Origin: a virus
Reading direction: 5' to 3' (one strand)
DNA: 26,598 bases
IMG/VR virus record: IMGVR_UViG_3300021142_000156
Location: 1 to 26,598 of that record
Shown one piece after another: positions 1 through 7,272 of the stretch. The notes under the pieces were generated by a model. That model had not been told where the DNA came from. It searched no databases and saw only the letters and a list, made by a program, of their open reading frames with translations. The position numbers were made by a program, and so were the translations under genes. Position 1 is the stretch's first letter; each line of letters begins with the position of its first letter.

Positions 1-968
1 ATATGTCAGAGAAAACTCGCGATGAGCAGTTGATGTACCAGAACTTTCCGCCGACCGAAGATTACGCTTTCATTATGTCAGGCTCGAATTTCTTCAACAA
101 TGCGCGGGTGACTGACGAGTACAAGAAGGCAATAAAGATTCCTGCAAACAACTTCCGTTTTGTCTTGCGTGAGAATTTTGAGGACACGGAATTGAACCAG
201 TGTTCTGAGAAAATGCAGAACCTGAAGATATGGGAGTTCCCGAAGGCGGGGGCGCATTACGTCATTGGGGCAGATCCTGCTTATGGCTCGTCAGAATGGG
301 CGGATAGATTCTGCGCGTCAGTGTACCGGTGCTATGCGGACGGAATGGAACAGGTTGCTGAGTTCAATACGCCGGACTGCTCACCGTTTCAGTTTGCGTG
401 GGTTATCTGCTATCTGGCTGGCGCGTACATGATGAACGATAAATCAACCTGTATGCTCAACCTTGAAATTAACGGCCCAGGGCAAGCTGTGCTCACTGAA
501 ATGAACCAGTTGAAGCGAGTTGCGGCTAACACTCAAACGTCCGCTGCACGAGGGGTGTTCAACATTGTGGCGAATATCCAGAACTTTATGTACAAGCGTC
601 AGGACTCGTTTGGCGCTCCATCGGCGTATCACACGATGACGAACACGAAGGAAAAGGAGCGTATGTTCGGAATGTTCAAGGATGGGTTTGAGCGAGGCAT
701 GATTACCGTCAAGTCGTCCGGCTGCATTGATGAAATGAAGGGCATTGTTCGTGAGGATGGATTCCTCGGCGCGCCTGGTCGTGGCAAGGATGACCGGATT
801 GTGGCTAGTGGATTGGCTACAGTGACGTGGCTGGATTACGTCAGGCTTCGTCTGGTTCAAACGGGGCAGACTAAGGCTCAGTGCATTCGCAACGAGTCAG
901 CCGGAGAGCAGGGGGCGGCTCAGAAAACGGTTTCAAATTACCTGAAGGGTGTCGGTCTTGGACAATGA
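1..968 (+). CDS. terL: Terminase large subunit, C-terminal (nuclease) part, 5'-truncated by window edge
   Basis: This is the DNA-packaging motor subunit that pumps DNA into the prohead and cuts the concatemer. Only the last 321 or so codons are in the window. The RuvC/RNase H-like nuclease domain is visible: IGADPAYG with Asp about residue 91 of the visible part, LEING with Glu about 155, and GKDDRI with Asp 263/264, which fit the three metal-binding acidic positions. The first ATG (base 3) lies inside the typical linker between the ATPase and nuclease domains (MYQNFPPTEDYAFIMSG), so it is probably internal and the Walker A/B ATPase part lies upstream of the window. The next gene begins inside its 3' end. 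A portal gene about 900 bp downstream agrees with the call. I am confident of the family but not of the true start. Confidence 0.93.
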   Translation, partial: MSEKTRDEQLMYQNFPPTEDYAFIMSGSNFFNNARVTDEYKKAIKIPANNFRFVLRENFEDTELNQCSEKMQNLKIWEFPKAGAHYVIGADPAYGSSEWADRFCASVYRCYADGMEQVAEFNTPDCSPFQFAWVICYLAGAYMMNDKSTCMLNLEINGPGQAVLTEMNQLKRVAANTQTSAARGVFNIVANIQNFMYKRQDSFGAPSAYHTMTNTKEKERMFGMFKDGFERGMITVKSSGCIDEMKGIVREDGFLGAPGRGKDDRIVASGLATVTWLDYVRLRLVQTGQTKAQCIRNESAGEQGAAQKTVSNYLKGVGLGQ

Positions 969-1392
969 CCCGCGTTATGACACGTCGGTTTGGTCGTCCG
1001 ATGAATGCCGCCAGCGGATAGAAGCGTATCGCGGCGTTGTTCACCGGCATCTTCCGGTGGCGGGTCTAAAGAGCAAGCGCATTGTCTTGTGGGATATTGC
1101 GATACTTTCTCGGATTGCCAAAGAGCAACTTGCTCGCTGGAGTGTTGGAAACTTTACGTTAGGCAGGGTGCGATTGGCTCGGCTTACCAGAATAATCCGT
1201 ATGTGCGATGCTGGCCTGATAACAAAATCTCAATACGGCGCGTACCATTTCCATGATGAGCCGAATATCAGACCTGCAATTCAATTGAAGGTGAACGTAA
1301 ATCTTACAGGCGGGATAAAATTGTCGAACATATCAAAGCCGGTTTCTCAAGCAGGTATGCCGGACTTCTCAACGATTTTTAAAGGAAAATAA
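958..1392 (+). CDS. Hypothetical phage protein, 144 aa
   Basis: I do not recognise a family. It is a basic protein (many Arg in residues 55-90, including GRVRLARLTRIIRM), with no obvious membrane segment. No ATG is available near the 5' end. A GTG at 949 abuts the GAAGG motif at 944-948 and so is badly spaced, while a TTG at 958 has that same motif nine bases upstream and is preferred. It overlaps the terminase gene by 11 bp in another frame and is followed after one base by the next gene, so it belongs to the packaging operon. A small DNA-binding or packaging accessory role is possible but only inferred from position and charge. Confidence 0.72.
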   Translation: MDNDPRYDTSVWSSDECRQRIEAYRGVVHRHLPVAGLKSKRIVLWDIAILSRIAKEQLARWSVGNFTLGRVRLARLTRIIRMCDAGLITKSQYGAYHFHDEPNIRPAIQLKVNVNLTGGIKLSNISKPVSQAGMPDFSTIFKGK

Positions 1393-1393
1393 A

Positions 1394-1840
1394 ATGGCTG
1401 TGACTCACGATTACAACTGCTTGGCACACGGGGTGTTCAAAGATAGCACGACTGGGCTTTGTCCTCATGGCTGCGCAAAGGAAATGTCGAGCATTGCGTA
1501 CCTGAAGCCTCCGTCTTTCCACGGCGGGCGCACGGCTGGTATCGACGCGACACTTCGCGGCCTTGCTCAAGACCACGGCTTGACGAACATGAACAACCAG
1601 AACGGAACAGGTGCGGCGTATGTCCAAGACCAAAGCTTTAACAGGGCGCAAAATGACATGCAGCGACAAATGATGTCAGGTCAGACGTTTGCTTCGGGGC
1701 TTGGTAGCGGGGATAATGCGATTCAAACTGCAATGCAAAGCGGCGGCTATCAGCCAGGCAATGCAATTGAGCAGGTAAAGCCGTTGCTCACTCAGCCAAA
1801 AGTGATTGTCGAAGGCAGTTACAACCCACCAAAAGCGTAA
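1394..1840 (+). CDS. Hypothetical protein with N-terminal Cys/His cluster, 148 aa
   Basis: The gene begins at ATG 1394 behind AAAGGAAAAT. The first 27 residues hold H5, C9, H12, C23, H25 and C27, a spacing that could bind a metal ion (CLAH...CPHGC), while the rest is Gln, Gly and Asn rich and probably flexible (QNGTGAAYVQDQSF, MQRQMMSGQTFASG). It lies between the terminase and portal genes. I do not recognise a named family. A small virion or packaging-associated protein is plausible from position, but the sequence shows no catalytic motif. Confidence 0.82.
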   Translation: MAVTHDYNCLAHGVFKDSTTGLCPHGCAKEMSSIAYLKPPSFHGGRTAGIDATLRGLAQDHGLTNMNNQNGTGAAYVQDQSFNRAQNDMQRQMMSGQTFASGLGSGDNAIQTAMQSGGYQPGNAIEQVKPLLTQPKVIVEGSYNPPKA

Positions 1841-1853
1841 AGGAAGATAGGCG

Positions 1854-3458
1854 ATGTTAATCCCAACAGAAGCGGTTGAAAGAGACTTTTTTTTCGAGGA
1901 CTTGATAAGAAAATGCACGGCTTCGCAACATGACAGGTCGCAGGATTACGCTCTGTTGAGGCATTATTTCCTTCACGGCAGGTCGCCAGAGCAGGCTGAA
2001 ACCCCGTACAACAAGATTTTCTCGCACATTGATACGCTTACCGCGTTTCTTTTTGCGTCTGAAACAACAAAGTTCTCAATCCATATCCAGGAGGGTGAGA
2101 ATGAGATTGAGTATCCTCGCCTAAATCCTCTCAATCGAGCAATGAACAATATGTGGCTCTCGACAAATGCCGACCAGGTGTTCTCTCAGGCGCTCACATG
2201 GTCGCTCGTTTACAACTCCATGTTTATCAAGCTTCGTGTTGACGGATCTAGCGTCACTCCGTTTACCGTTGACCCCGCCTCGTTTGGAGTTCTTCGCGAG
2301 GATATGTCCTTCACCGACCGTCAGGAGGCAATGGTTCACAGCTTCTACACAACGTATAGCCAGCTTGAGCGCGACTTGGCGAAGCACCCGCAAAAAGACG
2401 CAATACTCGCATCTGTGGTTGCCAGCCCAACATCAACACAGGAGGTTGACGGTCTGTCTCGTTTGATTATGACGGCTACAGCGCCGAATGTAACGGGCAA
2501 CGTGAATTCAGTTATGGACTTGCAATTGGCGTACACCCCGATGGTTGACGAAGAGCGCATCAGGATGCACGAGCTGTGGGTATGGGACGATGAGATTAAC
2601 GACTATCGAGTGGTGACGCGCCTCGATACCGGCACGACAATTTACGACCGCAAAAATTTCTTCCTGAAGGGCGAGAATCCGTTCATTCAGATATGCGCCA
2701 ACCCCATGTACTCATACTACTGGGGAATGTCTGAAGTCGGCGGCATGACCGGTCTGCAAAAGTGGCGCAATGAACGTGTCGAGCAGATACGCAAGCTGCT
2801 CAACCTTCAAGCCAACCCGCCCACCAGCATGACCGGCTGGCAGGGGATTATGGATGAAAAGCAGTATGCCGTATTCTCCGAAGGCTCGTTCCTGTCCACT
2901 GACTCAATGCAGGCGAAGATTGAGCGCCATGAGCCAAAGCTGCCTGCTGACTTGTTTAATGAGATTCGCGAGATTGACGCTGCTTTCGCGGAGCGTTCTG
3001 GATTGCAGAATATCTTGATGGGTAAGGGCGAGACTGGGGTTCGTTCTGGCAGCCAAACATCTACGCTGGCGAAGCTATCCAGCGCTCGTATCAAAAAGCG
3101 CGCACTTGTTGTTGAGGACGCTCTTGAAGCTATGGCTACGCTGTACCTGAAAATCATGCAAAAGTATGACCCGACAATCTATCAGGACGCTGACAAGAAT
3201 GAGTTTGTTGCTGACCAGTTTACGAGTTCTTTTGTCGTAAAAGTTGACGCTCACTCAAACAGCCCTTTGTTTGTCGAGGACGCTAACGCTCTTGCGTCTG
3301 AAATGCTGCAACTGAAAATAATCACGCGAGAACGGTTCGTGGAGATTATCTCGCCGCCTGACAAGGAGTTGATTATCAGAGAACTGAAGGTGATTGAAGC
3401 GAAAGAAAAAGAGGCACAGGAAGCGGCTCAAAAAGCAGAGCAGCAAAAAAAAGGTTGA
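1854..3458 (+). CDS. Portal protein
   Basis: This is the dodecameric ring at the capsid vertex through which DNA enters and leaves. At 534 aa it has a normal portal length. Recognisable portal-type stretches include the early helical region with HIDTLTAFLF, the wing/stem region around NPFIQICANPMYSYYWGMSEV, the stem helix around WRNERVEQIRKLLNLQANPP, and a C-terminal charged coiled coil rich in Lys, Glu and Gln (last 30 or so residues). The start at 1854 follows AAAGGAAGATAGGCG. It comes after the terminase and before the scaffold and capsid genes, the usual head-gene order. The assignment rests on family resemblance and position; there is no protease fusion. Confidence 0.9.
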   Translation: MLIPTEAVERDFFFEDLIRKCTASQHDRSQDYALLRHYFLHGRSPEQAETPYNKIFSHIDTLTAFLFASETTKFSIHIQEGENEIEYPRLNPLNRAMNNMWLSTNADQVFSQALTWSLVYNSMFIKLRVDGSSVTPFTVDPASFGVLREDMSFTDRQEAMVHSFYTTYSQLERDLAKHPQKDAILASVVASPTSTQEVDGLSRLIMTATAPNVTGNVNSVMDLQLAYTPMVDEERIRMHELWVWDDEINDYRVVTRLDTGTTIYDRKNFFLKGENPFIQICANPMYSYYWGMSEVGGMTGLQKWRNERVEQIRKLLNLQANPPTSMTGWQGIMDEKQYAVFSEGSFLSTDSMQAKIERHEPKLPADLFNEIREIDAAFAERSGLQNILMGKGETGVRSGSQTSTLAKLSSARIKKRALVVEDALEAMATLYLKIMQKYDPTIYQDADKNEFVADQFTSSFVVKVDAHSNSPLFVEDANALASEMLQLKIITRERFVEIISPPDKELIIRELKVIEAKEKEAQEAAQKAEQQKKG

Positions 3459-3546
3459 CGCAATAATTTAGATGGGTGTAGAGTCACGTTTAAGGGTGTA
3501 GCTGCTCCCTTCAAAGGTGGCTTGAATCCCTAACCGGAGGTGTACC

Positions 3547-3594
3547 ATGGCTCGCAAAGCTCGCAAGCACGCTCGTAAATCGAAGCGTAAGTAA
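3547..3594 (+). CDS. 15-residue very basic peptide (protamine-like)
   Basis: A short reading frame, MARKARKHARKSKRK, has five Lys, four Arg and one His in fifteen residues and no acidic residue. It is preceded by CCGGAGGTGTACC, one of the strongest Shine-Dalgarno sequences in the window, with seven to eight bases to the ATG, and it ends in TAA just before a hairpin at 3596-3621. It sits alone in a 225-bp gap between the portal and the next structural gene. The strong ribosome site and the biased composition argue that it is translated. The charge suggests binding to DNA or RNA, or to an acidic protein surface; this is inference. The 88 bp in front hold two GGGTGTAG copies and a weak AAGGG/CCCTT inverted repeat but no promoter I can support. 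Confidence 0.68.
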   Translation: MARKARKHARKSKRK

Positions 3595-3595
3595 C

Positions 3596-3621
3596 AATAA
3601 GTCGTCCGTCAGCGACTTATT
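3596..3621 (+). terminator. Hairpin between the basic peptide and the head genes (possible terminator)
   Basis: A perfect 9-bp inverted repeat, AATAAGTCG / CGACTTATT, has an 8-base loop. It starts two bases after the stop codon of the 15-residue peptide. There is no proper U-tract after it, so it may be a weak terminator, an RNA-stability element or a processing site that sets different expression levels for portal and capsid genes. Its base carries the same AATAAG/CTTATT arms as the strong terminator at 20927-20952. Confidence 0.5.
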
Positions 3622-3683
3622 CAATACTTGCAAAAAGCATTTTTCTTGAGATTCTTTTTTCAAGTAACGATAGGTAAACTGAT

Positions 3684-4454
3684 ATGTTGAACAACTTACA
3701 ACCAGGGCAGTCCGTAGGTCATCAGACCGTAGATAATTTTTTTGTCATTTCTCGCGGAACGGTCGGATTAAATTCTTCCGGCTACAGCGACGTTTTAACT
3801 TACACGTCACCAACTGTTGCCTCCGCTGTTAATGCCTCGATTGCTATTCAGACTATCAGTTCCTTGAACGGGGTTGTGCAGAACGCTCCTGCTGGTCAAA
3901 CAATCGGGAATGTCGACTTTTTTGGATCAACCACAAATGGCTTGGCATACGCGGCGAATATTGACGTTAATGCACTTGGCGCGTGGACTCCAACCAGCAC
4001 CCCGACGCAATTGGTTTTAAACGCAACTGCGTCAGGCTCAACAATCCCTGTTCCGGCTTTGCTTACCGGTACTCTAGCAACCGTTTCGGCGGGCAATATT
4101 TACGGAAAGTTGACTGTCGCTGCTGTAGCTACGGTTGGCGCAGCGACCTTGACGGCTGCTCAGTTGGTGGGCGGCGTTATTCTCCGTTCCGGCTCAACAG
4201 CGGCTTATACTGACACGACCGACACAGCGGCAAACATTGTTGCTGCAATACAGGGTTGCCAAATCGGTACTGCATTCCAGTTGAGAATCACGAATACTGT
4301 TGCGTTTATCGACACGATAGCTGCTGGCGCTGGCGTTACGCTGGCTGGCACGACCGCTATTGCCGCTTCGACTTACCGTGACTTTGTTGGCGTAGTTACC
4401 AACGTGGTAACTCCTGCTGTAACTCTCACCGGCACTGGCTCTGGTACGCTGTAA
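3684..4454 (+). CDS. Beta-rich virion protein, probable head decoration or fibre protein
   Basis: This 256-aa protein is rich in Thr, Ala, Val, Gly and Ser with almost no charged residues, typical of phage surface beta structures. The C-terminal 90 residues carry a pattern I know from many phage structural proteins: AAYTDTTDTAANIVAAIQG, then a GTAFQLRITNT strand, a TIAAGAGVTLAGTT turn, and a final Val/Thr strand. The N-terminus is GQSVGHQTVDNFFVISRG. It lies between the portal and the scaffold-like gene, where capsid-associated genes are expected. Its stop codon overlaps the start of the next gene (TAATG). A cement protein, head fibre or other decoration is likely; the exact role is not visible. 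Confidence 0.75.
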   Translation: MLNNLQPGQSVGHQTVDNFFVISRGTVGLNSSGYSDVLTYTSPTVASAVNASIAIQTISSLNGVVQNAPAGQTIGNVDFFGSTTNGLAYAANIDVNALGAWTPTSTPTQLVLNATASGSTIPVPALLTGTLATVSAGNIYGKLTVAAVATVGAATLTAAQLVGGVILRSGSTAAYTDTTDTAANIVAAIQGCQIGTAFQLRITNTVAFIDTIAAGAGVTLAGTTAIAASTYRDFVGVVTNVVTPAVTLTGTGSGTL

Positions 4455-5008
4455 TGGCACTTGATAGCTACAATTCCAAGTCGGTAAACACGGAAGGCAA
4501 TAAGCCTACGTTTTCAGCCGTCATAAACGACTTCAACACGTTTGCGGCGACGGCGACTGACTTCTTTGCAATCCAGAATCCGGTTGGTAGTGGCAAGGTT
4601 ATTCGTATTACTGAAGTCCGCATGAATGGTGGCGCAACAGCAGCCGTTCTTCAGGATATGTATGGATATATTCGTACCGCGCTAAATACTCTCGGAACAT
4701 CGGCGGCAGTTTCGATTGCCAAGCATGACCAGAATGACGTTGCGCCGGTTGCTTTGGCTCTGAAGTACACAGCTAACCCGACTTTGAACGGTGTTGCAAC
4801 AATTGTTCGTGGGGAAACTTTTCTCGCAACAGCTCTTGCCATTCCTACTCCAGCGCCGACTTCTATTGTATGGCCTTTCGGTGTTCGTCCGTCACGCTGT
4901 CCAGTGATTCGAGCTGGCCAGCAATTCTCTTTATCGAACAACGGTAACGCTGTTCCTGCCGGTCTGCTGGTTTACGCAACAATTGAATGGACTGAAGAAA
5001 ATGCCTGA
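4454..5008 (+). CDS. Probable virion structural protein, 184 aa
   Basis: The start ATG overlaps the previous stop (TAATG), implying coupled translation. The sequence is beta-rich with an aromatic/proline-rich middle, including SIVWPFGVRPSRCPVIRAGQ, and a final strand LLVYATIEW. It has few charges, no membrane segment and no catalytic motif. The pairing with the preceding beta-rich gene suggests that the two form one surface complex, for example a capsid fibre and its base, but that is inference. I recognise the general type from other phages, not a named family. Confidence 0.72.
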   Translation: MALDSYNSKSVNTEGNKPTFSAVINDFNTFAATATDFFAIQNPVGSGKVIRITEVRMNGGATAAVLQDMYGYIRTALNTLGTSAAVSIAKHDQNDVAPVALALKYTANPTLNGVATIVRGETFLATALAIPTPAPTSIVWPFGVRPSRCPVIRAGQQFSLSNNGNAVPAGLLVYATIEWTEENA

Positions 5009-5447
5009 TAATATTCCGCCTGAACTAATGGCTCTCATGCAAGGTGGCGCGCAGCCTGGAAGTGCTGGCGCTGTTGGAGGCGCTGCACCGAATTCTGCGC
5101 CGGTATCTTCGCCTATGTCGAATCCTCAACCAAATGAGGGCGAAAAACAAGCGGCAATGTCGCAGGTTCAAATGGCGGTTGACTTGCTTGAGCAAACACT
5201 TCCTCCTTTCGGTTCTGAAACACCGGAAGGCAAGGCTATTCTGTCTGTCCTGAAGGTTCTTTCGGCTACGTTTGGCGAGAAAAAAGACAAAGCGAGAGGG
5301 TTGATTCCTTCTGAAATAATGAACCTTGTAGCCAGTTTGCCGAAAGGCGCTGGACAAGGCGCACCGGCTGGCGCTCCACCAGGTATGCCGCCAGGTATGC
5401 CACCAATGCCAGGCGGTATGCCTCCTGGCGCTCAACCACCAATGTAA
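5001..5447 (+). CDS. Pro/Gly/Met-rich phage protein, 148 aa
   Basis: The preferred start is ATG 5001, behind ACTGAAGAAA; a TTG at 4983 would add six residues. It overlaps the previous gene by eight bases. The first 50 residues are low complexity (Gly, Ala, Ser, Pro), a central helical stretch of about 60 residues follows (QVQMAVDLLEQTLPP, then KAILSVLKVLSATFG and IMNLVASLPKG), and the last 30 residues are a repeat of PPGMPPGMP type. A short helical core flanked by disordered arms just before the scaffold and capsid genes suggests a head-assembly accessory. No known function is visible. Confidence 0.78.
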   Translation: MPDNIPPELMALMQGGAQPGSAGAVGGAAPNSAPVSSPMSNPQPNEGEKQAAMSQVQMAVDLLEQTLPPFGSETPEGKAILSVLKVLSATFGEKKDKARGLIPSEIMNLVASLPKGAGQGAPAGAPPGMPPGMPPMPGGMPPGAQPPM

Positions 5448-5459
5448 AGGGAAAACGCC

Positions 5460-5648
5460 ATGAGCGACAATAGCCTGTTTCGACCAAAAGCATATCCAGC
5501 ACGCAAGATTACCGACACTGCATTGCAGAACGGGGCTTGCTTGAACCCACCTCGCATGAGTCAGATTGGCGGCTTGTCCGGTCTGCACAAGACGGGCGGC
5601 GTAACGCGCAACAACCTGACTATCAAAAAGCCAGGCGGCACTAAGTAA
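5460..5648 (+). CDS. Small basic hypothetical protein, 62 aa
   Basis: A compact reading frame follows AAAGGGAAAACGCC. The protein is basic (12 Lys/Arg) with Gly and Pro turns, such as KPGGTK at the end and LNPPRMSQIGGLSGLHKTGG in the middle. Its first 14 bases are identical to those of the next gene at 5680 (both begin MSDNSL). It lies between the Pro/Met-rich gene and the scaffold-like gene. I do not recognise it. Its good ribosome site and its place in a tightly packed operon support it as a real gene. Confidence 0.7.
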   Translation: MSDNSLFRPKAYPARKITDTALQNGACLNPPRMSQIGGLSGLHKTGGVTRNNLTIKKPGGTK

Positions 5649-5679
5649 TTCTGTTTTCATTGGACATAGGGGCTAAAAA

Positions 5680-6213
5680 ATGAGCGACAATAGTTTAGAA
5701 GGAATGAGTCCAGACGCGATTGCGGGATTGGCGATGTTGGCAAAAGGCTTGTCAAGCAATCCGCATACCCGCAATCAGTTTTTGCAACTGACGAAGGCGG
5801 CGAATCCGAATATGTCAATTCCAGAAGTGGACTTGCCGTTTCAGATTAACAACGCTATCTCAGAAGAGCGAGGCAAGCGCGAGGCTCTGGAAGCAAGATT
5901 GCGCGAGAGAGATATTCGCGATAGCGTCATATCAAGGCGGCAGGAAATACAAAAGTCGAAAGGCTTGTCTGACGCTGACATTGCTGACGTTGAAAAATTG
6001 ATGCTTGAAAAAGGCATCACGAATCACGAAACTGCTGCTGACTTTATGCTGTCGCAACGCCAGTCGGCAAAGCCAACTCCATTTACCGGATACGGCTCGC
6101 ACAGTATGCCAGCGGTTGATACAAAGAGTTTCGGCGGGAATATCAATCAATGGGCGCGGAACGAAGCCGCGAATGCCATTAGTGATATTCGGTCGGGAAG
6201 AATCACACTTTAA
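5680..6213 (+). CDS. Probable capsid scaffolding protein
   Basis: The 177-aa protein lies directly upstream of the major capsid gene, the usual scaffold position. A helical, highly charged stretch at about residues 57-95 (SEERGKREALEARLRERD) should form a coiled coil, the usual way scaffolds dimerise. It ends with a short basic segment (SDIRSGRITL) that could contact the capsid protein. The start at 5680 follows AGGGGCTAAAAA. No protease motif is seen. The scaffold role is inferred from position, size and the coiled coil. Confidence 0.72.
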   Translation: MSDNSLEGMSPDAIAGLAMLAKGLSSNPHTRNQFLQLTKAANPNMSIPEVDLPFQINNAISEERGKREALEARLRERDIRDSVISRRQEIQKSKGLSDADIADVEKLMLEKGITNHETAADFMLSQRQSAKPTPFTGYGSHSMPAVDTKSFGGNINQWARNEAANAISDIRSGRITL

Positions 6214-6245
6214 GGGCTGTTTTTTAATTTTTCAGGAGTTTTACC

Positions 6246-7259
6246 ATGCCAGTCCTCGGAACAGGAATTATGCCAGCCGCAGGCGCGGTTGCCGCAGAGC
6301 TTACAGCCGTAACGCGCCGCGCATTTGTGCCTAAGTTGGTTGTCCAGACATACAACTCAACTCCGCTTTTGGCTATGCTAATGGCGAACAACCAGTCAGC
6401 ATCCGGTGGCGCGTCCAGCATCACCGTTCCTGTTCAGGGTACGAATATGGTCACGACTCAAGCATCGGATTATTCCGGTACTTTCAGTCAGCCTAACGTG
6501 CAACCAGGTATCCAGAACGCTGAATTCAACATGAAGCTGTCCATCACTCCGATTCCTTTCTTGGGAATGGAGGCGGCGACACAGGTTGATTATGCTGTTG
6601 TGCCTATCATTGAAGCGCGCATGAATGATGCCGGTAACAATATTGCGTCTTTCTGGTCGCAGGCACTGTACGGCAACACCTCAAACAATCTGCAAATGAT
6701 TGGTTTGCCTGGTGCTGTGGATGACTCGACCAACCTTGCGTCATACGGCAATATCAACCGTACCCAGAATGCTTTCTGGAAGTCTAAGGTTTACGCTGCT
6801 GGCTCAGTCAACCCGACTCGTCAGAATGTTCTGCAATACATCGTCGGTACAGCCAAGGCTGCCGGTGGTGAAATGCCTAACTTTGGTGTGTGCGGTTTTG
6901 GCACATGGGCGCTTCTTGCTCAAGACTTCCAAGGTCAGGAAACCTACATGGTTACACCTGGTTCTTCATTCGACCGTAGCGAAGATGGTGCTCGTTCTGG
7001 CTTCCGCGCATTAATGGTTGCTGGCGTGCCGATTTTTGCAGATATGAACTGTCCAGAAGGTACAATGTACTTCCTGAACAGCAATTACCTGAATATGTAT
7101 ATCCATGAGCAGGGCGCTTTCGCCTTCACTGGCTTTGAAAGTACGCTGTCAAACTGGCAGTTGGGTTATGTTGGCGCTATCGTCAATATCGCTGAACTTG
7201 TGTTGACTAAACCATCTGCTTGTGCGAGAGTTGGCGGATTCAACAGCGTTTCAATCTAA
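6246..7259 (+). CDS. Major capsid protein
   Basis: This is the shell protein, expected to have an HK97-type fold. At 337 aa it has the right length. Segments fit this fold: an N-terminal arm ending near FVPKLVVQTYNSTPLLAML, an E-loop-like beta section (SITVPVQGTNMVTT), a long spine-helix region around VDYAVVPIIEARMNDAGNNIASFWSQALYG, and a C-terminal beta section with GVPIFADMNCPEGTMYFLN. It starts at 6246 behind TTCAGGAGTTTTACC. Its place after a scaffold-like gene and before a connector-type gene series supports the call. No decoration or protease domain is fused to it. Confidence 0.88.
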   Translation: MPVLGTGIMPAAGAVAAELTAVTRRAFVPKLVVQTYNSTPLLAMLMANNQSASGGASSITVPVQGTNMVTTQASDYSGTFSQPNVQPGIQNAEFNMKLSITPIPFLGMEAATQVDYAVVPIIEARMNDAGNNIASFWSQALYGNTSNNLQMIGLPGAVDDSTNLASYGNINRTQNAFWKSKVYAAGSVNPTRQNVLQYIVGTAKAAGGEMPNFGVCGFGTWALLAQDFQGQETYMVTPGSSFDRSEDGARSGFRALMVAGVPIFADMNCPEGTMYFLNSNYLNMYIHEQGAFAFTGFESTLSNWQLGYVGAIVNIAELVLTKPSACARVGGFNSVSI

Positions 7260-7272
7260 TTAGGAGCATATA

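Noticed and set aside
3455-3483. Possible sigma70 promoter starting TTGACG at the portal stop
   Set aside because: No acceptable -10 hexamer lies 16-18 bases downstream; the best match has three of six positions.
3470-3546. tRNA-like stretch (GGGTGTAGC..., CCTTCAAAGG, GGCTTGAATCCC)
   Set aside because: The anticodon and T stems do not pair (two mismatches in a five-base anticodon stem, no T stem), and there is no matching acceptor stem.
5025-5660. 211-codon open frame on the minus strand
   Set aside because: It is antisense to two well-supported genes, has a composition of a shadow frame (Arg, Trp, His and Cys rich without pattern) and no ribosome site of note.
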